A stretch of 7,240 nt of DNA, from the NCBI GenBank assembly GCA_027037025.1, contig JALWBS010000109.1, positions 1 to 7,240 of the forward strand. The letters are read 5' to 3'. The DNA is from Desulfurococcales archaeon (lineage in GTDB: Archaea > Thermoproteota > Thermoprotei_A > Sulfolobales > Ignisphaeraceae). Positions 1 to 4,383 of this stretch are shown here, piece after piece (position 1 is the first letter of the stretch; every line of letters begins with the position of its first letter). Made by a program: the position numbers and the translations under genes. The notes below the pieces were generated by a model. It was not told the origin of the DNA. It searched no databases and saw nothing but the letters and a program-made list of their open reading frames with translations.

Positions 1-608
1 ACCTAGAGATTGAGTGCATAGCACCCTCGAAACCCGCAGAAGAGGTATCGCCGATTCTCCAAGATGTCGACTCCATGATAGACATGCTCACAGTGCTCAC
101 AGACATAGCTCACTACCAGTTGAAGATACAAGATCCCCAGCTCGTCGAGGAAATCCTAGATCTCGAAGAAGCTTTCGATACGCTACGGATAAAGGTGTCT
201 AGAGCTATCATCGCTTCTAAAAACCTGTCGAACGACGATAAGCTAGCGTTGTTGCAATTCGTAACAAGGTTGGAGGACGTATCCGATGCCCTCACATACA
301 TCGCGACAATACCTGCACAGGACGAGTACCGCGACGTTCTTTCGGAGATAATCGAGAGCTCGGATGAGAGAATGACCGTCTTCCAAAGTCTTAGAGACGT
401 AGAGCTGAGCGAGATTGCTAAAGCGTTAGATGATTGGGATTCTCAACCGCTAGCGATTAAGAGAGGTAGCGAGTGGATCGCAATAACCCCGTACAATATA
501 CATAGGATAAGGGTTTCCAAGGGAGATAAGATACTCGTGCTCTACCCAAGGATATTCGAGAAGGAGATACTCTCAACGCTTAAGCTATTGGGTTTAGAGA
601 AGGGTTAA
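1..608 (+). CDS. PhoU domain / TrkA_C (RCK_C) domain protein, 5'-truncated
   Basis: The frame is open from base 3 with no stop, and 24 in-frame codons precede the first ATG at 75, so the gene starts before the window; 201 residues are visible. Residues of about 15-110 of the visible part are all-helical and acidic, with the PhoU-like pattern of a D-x-x-x-M-x-D helix, then a LVEEILDLEEAFD segment, then a helix in the style of LEDVSDALTYIA. About residues 145-200 (KRGSEWIAITP...VSKGDKILVLYP) match the RCK_C/TrkA_C fold, which has a basic strand, a proline turn and a GD turn before the last strand. PhoU-TrkA_C proteins of archaea are generally linked to potassium channels or other ion carriers and are cytoplasmic; ligand and partner cannot be told here. 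The stop is TAA at 606-608, 44 nt before the next start on the same strand. The domain call is fairly sure, the exact role is not. Confidence 0.8.
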   Translation, partial: LEIECIAPSKPAEEVSPILQDVDSMIDMLTVLTDIAHYQLKIQDPQLVEEILDLEEAFDTLRIKVSRAIIASKNLSNDDKLALLQFVTRLEDVSDALTYIATIPAQDEYRDVLSEIIESSDERMTVFQSLRDVELSEIAKALDDWDSQPLAIKRGSEWIAITPYNIHRIRVSKGDKILVLYPRIFEKEILSTLKLLGLEKG

Positions 609-615
609 GCACTAC

Positions 616-653
616 AAACACTTTTAGACCCCTTCCCAAGACCCCGCCGTCGG
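616..653 (+). promoter_or_regulatory. Putative TATA-box promoter for a leaderless GH130 mRNA
   Basis: The short gap before the GH130 gene holds an A/T-rich core, ACTTTTAGA (about 620-628), preceded by purines that could act as BRE. Its centre is about 29 nt before the GTG at 653. In archaea TATA centres lie roughly 26-28 nt before the transcription start, so transcription would begin at or next to the GTG. No Shine-Dalgarno sequence is present before this GTG, which fits leaderless translation. This is inferred from spacing only. Confidence 0.4.
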
Positions 654-1771
654 TGAACCGCTTGGAGATCCAGACCTCTAACCCTTTTTCACAAGTTAAA
701 GAGCTTGACGCGTGCAGCGATCTCGCCGAGAAACTGCTTTCGAAGATACGCCAATCCCTAGCTAAGTACAGAGGTATCCGTAAACCATTGCTGGAGGAGG
801 GGGTGTTCAAGAGGATCGCCTACATATCTCCGCACGACGTCGAGATAGACCATGTGCTTAGGAAACCGGTCTCGATATTCAATCCTGGAGCAACGATTAT
901 GGGTAACGACGTGCTCATCTTTCCGAGGATAATCCCCGGATACTTCTGGTACGCTTCAGCCATAGGCTTCTTCAGGATCAGACTCGATGACCTTCTCAAC
1001 GGAGTGATAGAGCGACCTCTACGGGTATCCATCGCGATCTACCCCAGCAAACCGTGGGATATTGGAGGGTGTGAAGATGCTAGAGCGCACCTTGTCAACG
1101 ACAACGAGATATACGTTCTATATACGGGGATAGTTCCTGGTCCCCGCAAGTTCCACGTCTACGGAGGTAGATCGACGCAGTGCTTCGCATCGCTAGATGC
1201 ATCGCTGAATCTCCGTAGATCAGGGTTCTTAACCATAAACTTCGGCGAATCCCGGTACCTACCAAGTGATTGGCGGGATAGCGCATTCGTAAAGAGATTT
1301 GGAAAAGAGTGGAGCTTCTTAACGAGGATAACTATACACAGTTCCCAGGTTTGTTGGAAGTGCATGCTCAATCTCGAAGATCTTACGATAGATGCCAACA
1401 CCCTCGAACCCAACCTAGTCAACGAAGATTGGGAGGTCAAGGTAGGGTGGTCAACTAACGTCGTTGAGCTAGGGAAGGGAGAGTATATCGTTGGATGGCA
1501 CGGAGTTCAAAACGTCGATAAGAGATACCTGAATGGATTAGCGATAGTCGATGAAGAGGGGAACCTAAAAGCATTGACTAACTATCTGCTCGGACCAACG
1601 GAGCCCGCGGAGTACTACGGCGATAGACCTGGGGTTATCTTCGGAGACGGTTTGATTAGGTACCGAGACCTACTGATATGGATAGGGGGAGTAGCTGATC
1701 AACTGATAGGTATCTACGTAGCCGAACTCGATAAAGTACTTGAGAAGATGGTGTGGATATCCAAACGCTAG
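653..1771 (+). CDS. Glycoside hydrolase family 130-like protein (beta-mannoside phosphorylase/hydrolase type, DUF377)
   Basis: The 372-residue product has the motif order of GH130 five-bladed propellers. A FNPGA motif (76-80) is followed by a strand ending in FPRI; GGCEDARAHL (138-147) with YVLYTG after it corresponds to the family EDPR motif; WHGV lies at 282-285; and the last blade reads GVIFGDGLI...IWIGGVADQLIG (327-353), equivalent to the usual G-A-A-D-x segment. Family members cleave or phosphorolyse beta-mannosides, with the Asp of the EDPR region thought to act as the acid. Length fits the family (about 300-400). No signal peptide or membrane segment is seen, so a cytoplasmic enzyme is expected. 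The start is GTG; no in-frame ATG exists between the preceding gene and the conserved part. Oddities are Ala instead of Pro in EDPR and an extra N-terminal helical stretch (about 1-50). Substrate and phosphorylase versus hydrolase activity cannot be decided. Confidence 0.82.
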   Translation: MNRLEIQTSNPFSQVKELDACSDLAEKLLSKIRQSLAKYRGIRKPLLEEGVFKRIAYISPHDVEIDHVLRKPVSIFNPGATIMGNDVLIFPRIIPGYFWYASAIGFFRIRLDDLLNGVIERPLRVSIAIYPSKPWDIGGCEDARAHLVNDNEIYVLYTGIVPGPRKFHVYGGRSTQCFASLDASLNLRRSGFLTINFGESRYLPSDWRDSAFVKRFGKEWSFLTRITIHSSQVCWKCMLNLEDLTIDANTLEPNLVNEDWEVKVGWSTNVVELGKGEYIVGWHGVQNVDKRYLNGLAIVDEEGNLKALTNYLLGPTEPAEYYGDRPGVIFGDGLIRYRDLLIWIGGVADQLIGIYVAELDKVLEKMVWISKR

Positions 1772-2244
1772 AACCTTATATTCATACTATCCTTAACCGC
1801 CTTGAATACGACGCTAGTAACACTCTTCTTAATGTACGGGTTCTTTAGCAACCTCTTCACGAACTTATCGAGATCCTCAACGCTCTTAAATAGCGCAACT
1901 ATAGCAACATCGAAATCACCCGTTATGTCGTACACTATCCTAACGTTAGGTTCCTTAGCCAACTGCTTCTCAACCTCCTCTATATGAGCCCCCTCAACGT
2001 TGAGGAGAATCAACGCTAAAAGACCGTAACCAAGCTTCCTGTAATCTATTTCAGCTCTACACCCAGCTAGTACCCCGAGTTGCTCCAACTTCTTCAACTT
2101 CTTCGCTATGATGGTCGGAGACTTACCAAGCATACGCGCGATCTCACGTGCACTTCTCCTACAGTTCTCCGTTAGTATCCTCAGTATCTCCATATCTAGA
2201 TCATCCAACTCTCCTCCTAAACCCCTAATCGGAGAGTCGTTCAT
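1768..2244 (-). CDS. Lrp/AsnC family transcriptional regulator
   Basis: The product is 158 residues from the ATG at 2242-2244. Residues about 13-60 form the N-terminal winged helix-turn-helix (LDDLDMEILRIL, SAREIARMLG, then KLKKLEQLGVL). Residues about 70-150 form the RAM effector/oligomerisation domain, with the typical GDFDVAIVA segment at 109-117. Such proteins assemble into dimers or octamers, bind amino acids or related ligands and control metabolic genes, often their own. An in-frame GTG three codons upstream (2251-2253) would give 161 residues. ATG is preferred because AAGGTG (2253-2258) lies 8 nt before it, while the GTG overlaps that ribosome binding site. The stop TAG shares the four bases CTAG with the stop of the converging GH130 gene. 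Five 17-bp direct repeats sit 57 nt upstream of the start and could be operators. The target genes are unknown. Confidence 0.92.
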   Translation of the reverse strand: MNDSPIRGLGGELDDLDMEILRILTENCRRSAREIARMLGKSPTIIAKKLKKLEQLGVLAGCRAEIDYRKLGYGLLALILLNVEGAHIEEVEKQLAKEPNVRIVYDITGDFDVAIVALFKSVEDLDKFVKRLLKNPYIKKSVTSVVFKAVKDSMNIRF

Positions 2245-2252
2245 TATACACA

Positions 2253-2258
2253 CACCTT
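2253..2258 (-). promoter_or_regulatory. Ribosome binding site deciding the Lrp start
   Basis: AAGGTG on the minus strand lies 8 nt before the ATG at 2244 and pairs with the archaeal 16S 3' end. It overlaps the alternative GTG at 2251-2253, which supports ATG as the start. Confidence 0.55.
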
Positions 2259-2299
2259 ATTCGGTAATACCTTAACTAGTAGGGGTAATCTAGTGTAGT

Positions 2300-2434
2300 T
2301 CAGAAAGCGTTTGCATAGAGAAAGCGTTTGCATAGAGAAAGCGTTTGCATAGAGAAAGCGTTTGCATAGAGAAAGCGTTTGCATAGAGAAAGAATACGTA
2401 AGAACACTTCCATACCGAGGTATGCGAACAACAT
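2300..2434 (-). CDS. Possible small ORF (44 codons) encoded through the tandem repeat
   Basis: An ATG at 2432-2434 begins 17 nt after the adenylate kinase stop and is preceded by a Shine-Dalgarno-like GGTGAGG (first G at 2449) with 8 nt between it and the ATG. The frame runs through the 17-bp array and stops at TGA (2300-2302) just past it. Because 17 is not divisible by three, the protein repeats every 51 nt as a 17-residue unit beginning LSLCKRFLYANAF; two such blocks are seen (about residues 15-31 and 32-44). The peptide would be hydrophobic and basic, without known homology. The ribosome binding site and stop-free strand favour translation, but an open frame of this size can arise by chance from any stop-free repeat. 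It is entered as a low-confidence candidate only. Confidence 0.2.
   Translation of the reverse strand: MLFAYLGMEVFLRILSLCKRFLYANAFSMQTLSLCKRFLYANAF
2302..2392. repeat. Five perfect 17-bp direct tandem repeats plus a 6-bp partial copy
   Basis: The unit AGAAAGCGTTTGCATAG occurs head to tail at 2302-2318, 2319-2335, 2336-2352, 2353-2369 and 2370-2386 without a mismatch, followed by AGAAAG (2387-2392). There are no spacers, so this is not a CRISPR. Each unit has AAA-GCG-TTT, an imperfect dyad. On the minus strand the unit contains no stop codon in any frame or across junctions, while on the plus strand each unit has a TAG. The array lies between adenylate kinase and the Lrp gene, both read on the minus strand. 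Perfect identity suggests recent expansion by slippage or recombination, or maintained selection. Possible roles are regulator binding sites for the Lrp gene, origin-type iterons, a transcription end region, or a neutral variable-number repeat. None of these can be chosen from sequence alone. Confidence 0.97.
2411..2424. repeat. 14-bp palindrome downstream of adenylate kinase
   Basis: CATACC-GA-GGTATG is a perfect inverted repeat with 6-bp arms, 27 nt after the adenylate kinase stop and 18 nt from the repeat array. As DNA it looks like a dimeric-regulator half-site pair. As RNA it gives only a 5-bp stem with a 4-nt loop, too weak for an intrinsic terminator by itself, although pyrimidine-rich sequence follows it on the minus strand. 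Confidence 0.5.
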
Positions 2435-2451
2435 ATTCGTTTCCTCACCGA

Positions 2452-3096
2452 TCACTTGAGGATTCCGCGCTGCTTAAGAATGTGTTCTAGATCTGCTACC
2501 ACCTCCTCCGCTTCTCGCGAAGCATCGATTTCTATGAGGAGACCTTTGCGGCGGTAGAACTCTATTATCGGTGTAAAGGTTTGGAGATACAGTTCGTAAC
2601 GTCTCCTAACTACTTCAGGTTCATCATCCTTCCTTCTAACGAGCTGTGAACCGCAGACATCGCATATCCCAGGGGTCTTGGGGGGTCGCCATTTGATGTG
2701 GTATACCGCTCCACACTTTGGACACACCAATCTTCCTGATACTCGTTCGATTATGACTTCTAGCGGGGCTTCGAATAGTATCGCAGCGTCTATCGTAGTT
2801 ATTTTCTCGAGCTCCTCAGCTTGCCTCAATGTTCTTGGGAATCCATCGAGTATGAACCCTCTCCTACAATCGGGTTGGCTCAGTCTTCTTCTAACGACTT
2901 CTATGACGATGTCGTCGGGTACCAGCAAACCTTTCTCGACGTACTCCTTAACCTTCTTACCTAGCTCAGTTCCCTTAGCTATCTCTTCGCGGAAGATATC
3001 TCCCGTGGATATATGGGGAATTCCGTACTTCTTAGAGAGCATGGAGGCGTACGTACCCTTACCTATCCCAGGAGGCCCTATGAATACGAGTCTCAA
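2452..3096 (-). CDS. adk: Adenylate kinase, bacterial-type long form with zinc-binding LID
   Basis: The 214-residue enzyme transfers phosphate between ATP and AMP to keep adenine nucleotides in balance in the cytoplasm. The P-loop is GPPGIGKGT (7-15). The AMP site shows STGDIFRE (30-37) and GFILDGFPRTLRQAEEL (80-96). The LID domain (about 121-158) starts at GRLVCPKCG and carries four cysteines, C125, C128, C145 and C148, in a CxxC...CxxC zinc-ribbon arrangement. RRKDDEPEVVRRR and a Y-x-x-TxPIIEFY segment follow. Length and order fit the long-form bacterial-type family rather than the short trimeric archaeal AdkA type. The start is TTG at 3094-3096; a stop lies a few codons upstream (3112-3114) with no ATG between, and this start puts the P-loop at the usual distance from the N-terminus. 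It follows the HAD gene by 54 nt, which contain a TATA-like box and a palindrome. Confidence 0.97.
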   Translation of the reverse strand: MRLVFIGPPGIGKGTYASMLSKKYGIPHISTGDIFREEIAKGTELGKKVKEYVEKGLLVPDDIVIEVVRRRLSQPDCRRGFILDGFPRTLRQAEELEKITTIDAAILFEAPLEVIIERVSGRLVCPKCGAVYHIKWRPPKTPGICDVCGSQLVRRKDDEPEVVRRRYELYLQTFTPIIEFYRRKGLLIEIDASREAEEVVADLEHILKQRGILK

Positions 3097-3113
3097 TGCG
3101 AATCCCGCTAACT

Positions 3114-3126
3114 ATCTCTCAGAGAT
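3114..3126. repeat. 13-bp palindrome between putative adk TATA box and start
   Basis: ATCTCT-C-AGAGAT is a perfect inverted repeat with a one-base centre. It lies between the TATA-like element (3131-3137) and the predicted start of transcription near 3107, the place where archaeal repressors typically bind. A second, outer inverted repeat, CGAATC (3099-3104) with GATTCG (3124-3129), overlaps it. Either could be an operator or an mRNA hairpin. Confidence 0.45.
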
Positions 3127-3130
3127 TCGT

Positions 3131-3137
3131 GTAAAAC
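3131..3137 (-). promoter_or_regulatory. Putative TATA box upstream of adenylate kinase
   Basis: On the minus strand the gap between the HAD gene and adk has GTTTTAC (3137-3131). Its centre is 38 nt before the TTG, so transcription would start near 3107 with a leader of about 10 nt. It could give adk its own transcript in addition to read-through from the HAD gene. Sequence inspection only. Confidence 0.35.
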
Positions 3138-3150
3138 GTTTCTGCATTCC

Positions 3151-3861
3151 TTAGACGAACTTCTTTAGAACCTCAGGTACTTGGTTGAGGCTCGACACAA
3201 CGGCTATTCTGGCCTCCTTAACAACCACTAATACCTCCGAGTACCTATCTATGAGCACCCCATACATTCCCGCAGATAGAGCACCACCGAGATCCTCAAC
3301 GATGCCATCACCAACGTGAGCTATCTCCCCAGCTTCTACCCCGAGCTCTTCAGACAACTTAATGAAGATTCTTCGATCAGGTTTACACAGCCCTACCTCG
3401 TCGGAGAACATGGCTACGCTAACGAACTTATCTATCGAGCATCTATGCAGTAGAACCCTTGTTAATGCACTGGGCCAGAACAGAGTGTTTCCAAGAATAG
3501 CTATTTCGATTCCGTTAGAATGCAGAATTTGAAGCGTTTCGATAACGTCGTCGAAGAGTATCTCGTTGCAACTCACGGTATCGAAGGTCTCTATGAGCGC
3601 TTTCTTGAGGTCCTCAACCCGTATCCCAAGCTCTCTAGCCATCATTCGACAACTCTCTTCAACAATCTTCGACTCGTCGAAACGCGCTAAGCGTCTCATT
3701 TTCTTAGCTTCTACATACACCCTACCTATCCTGTCGAGTAAGCTCTTGCTTGAGCCGAGCTTATCTCCGTGATGTTGATGGAGGATCTCCGCGAGCTTTC
3801 TGTAGAGAACGTCTATTCTAAGCAAGGTGTTCCAAACGTCGAACGACACCACCTTTATCAA
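3151..3861 (-). CDS. HAD superfamily hydrolase
   Basis: The 236-residue product has the four HAD motifs. Motif I is FDVWNTLL with nucleophile Asp8; motif II is AILGNT (121-126); motif III is Lys160 in GLCKPDRRIF; motif IV is HVGDGIVED (182-190) with Asp185 and Asp190. A helical cap domain fills about residues 15-95, as in subclass I HADs of the haloacid dehalogenase/phosphoglycolate phosphatase group. The residue two after the nucleophile is Trp10, whereas most HAD phosphatases have Asp there. The start is TTG, with GGTG (3868-3871) 6 nt upstream; an in-frame stop lies one codon before it. This start is only 3 nt after the dUTPase stop, so the two are surely co-translated. Between dUTPase and adenylate kinase, a nucleotidase-type role is conceivable, but the substrate is not shown by the sequence. 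Confidence 0.9.
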   Translation of the reverse strand: MIKVVSFDVWNTLLRIDVLYRKLAEILHQHHGDKLGSSKSLLDRIGRVYVEAKKMRRLARFDESKIVEESCRMMARELGIRVEDLKKALIETFDTVSCNEILFDDVIETLQILHSNGIEIAILGNTLFWPSALTRVLLHRCSIDKFVSVAMFSDEVGLCKPDRRIFIKLSEELGVEAGEIAHVGDGIVEDLGGALSAGMYGVLIDRYSEVLVVVKEARIAVVSSLNQVPEVLKKFV

Positions 3862-3864
3862 TGG

Positions 3865-4338
3865 CTACACCAGGTTCTCTCGGAAGTAGGAACCCCTATA
3901 GATCTTCTTCGTTGCTCTGTCCAGAGATACGAAGACCAGCTGAGCTATCTGAGCCCCTCTCTCGATCTCGATCCCATGGGGGTTGAACACCGTTAGAAGC
4001 CCCTCGCCTCTACCTTCGTACCCTGGATCCCAAACAGCTGTGTAGATCACAGCCCCCATTCTCAGCAGAGTTGATCGAGGTATTGCCAAAGCTAAGCAGT
4101 TGGGTGGAACCCTTACGTACTCCATGTACCTCACTTTGTAGCTACCCGGAGAGAGAACGAAAACCCCGTTGCTTGGCTGCAGCTCTTCAACCTCTGGAAG
4201 ACTCTTCCCGCTCTTCGTAACGATTCCCCGGCCACGAAAGGCGAAGACCTTGTCGAGCCTCAGCCTAAGACCGCTACAATCGACTTCGCTAGGATCCACC
4301 CTAAGCAACTCGATTAAGGACTCGGGTGAGAGAGCCAT
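3865..4338 (-). CDS. dut: dUTPase/dCTP deaminase superfamily protein, probably dUTP diphosphatase
   Basis: The 157-residue product has the trimeric dUTPase/Dcd jelly-roll motifs: LSPGSYKVRYMEYVRVPPN (62-80), PRSTLLRMG (87-95, phosphate binding), TAVWDPGYEGRGEGLLTVFNPHG (100-122) and GAQIAQLVF (128-136), ending in the YRGSYFRE tail. dUTPases turn dUTP into dUMP and diphosphate, keeping uracil out of DNA and supplying dUMP for thymidylate. In Dcd-type deaminases the strand after the DPG turn carries a catalytic Glu (LEF or LEL); here that place reads LLTVFN with Thr116, while Asp104 of the WDPGY segment is kept. That favours dUTP hydrolysis without deamination. The start is ATG with GGGAGG just upstream (3-nt spacing, short). 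The HAD gene follows after 3 nt. It is cytoplasmic by absence of signal or membrane segments. Confidence 0.87.
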   Translation of the reverse strand: MALSPESLIELLRVDPSEVDCSGLRLRLDKVFAFRGRGIVTKSGKSLPEVEELQPSNGVFVLSPGSYKVRYMEYVRVPPNCLALAIPRSTLLRMGAVIYTAVWDPGYEGRGEGLLTVFNPHGIEIERGAQIAQLVFVSLDRATKKIYRGSYFRENLV

Positions 4339-4373
4339 TCTCCTCCCGTCGAAGTTCTTCGTAATCGAAGAGG

Positions 4374-4380
4374 ATTTAAC
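4374..4380 (-). promoter_or_regulatory. Putative TATA box for the dUTPase gene
   Basis: GTTAAAT on the minus strand lies about 39 nt before the dUTPase ATG, directly after the stop of the upstream 419-residue gene. It predicts transcription starting near 4350 with a leader of about 12 nt that contains the GGGAGG ribosome binding site. It would begin a dUTPase-HAD-adenylate kinase unit. Confidence 0.4.
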
Positions 4381-4383
4381 GAG

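Noticed and set aside
75..77. ATG as the start of the PhoU-TrkA_C gene
   Set aside because: The frame is open to the window edge, and the residues before it fit the beginning of the first PhoU helix, so the gene is 5'-truncated.
2302..2392. Tandem repeats as a CRISPR array
   Set aside because: The 17-bp units are directly joined with no spacers, and no cas genes are near.
2393..2451. Intrinsic terminator after adenylate kinase
   Set aside because: The only hairpin is a 5-bp stem and there is no real T tract; only pyrimidine-rich sequence follows.
2615..2627. C/D-box sRNA (ATGATGA and CTGA on the minus strand)
   Set aside because: The boxes are only a few bases apart, lie inside the conserved DDEPE codons of adk, and no guide region fits.
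2678..3154. 158-codon plus-strand open frame opposite adenylate kinase
   Set aside because: It is antisense to a clear adk gene, with a low-complexity Ser-rich product typical of a shadow frame.
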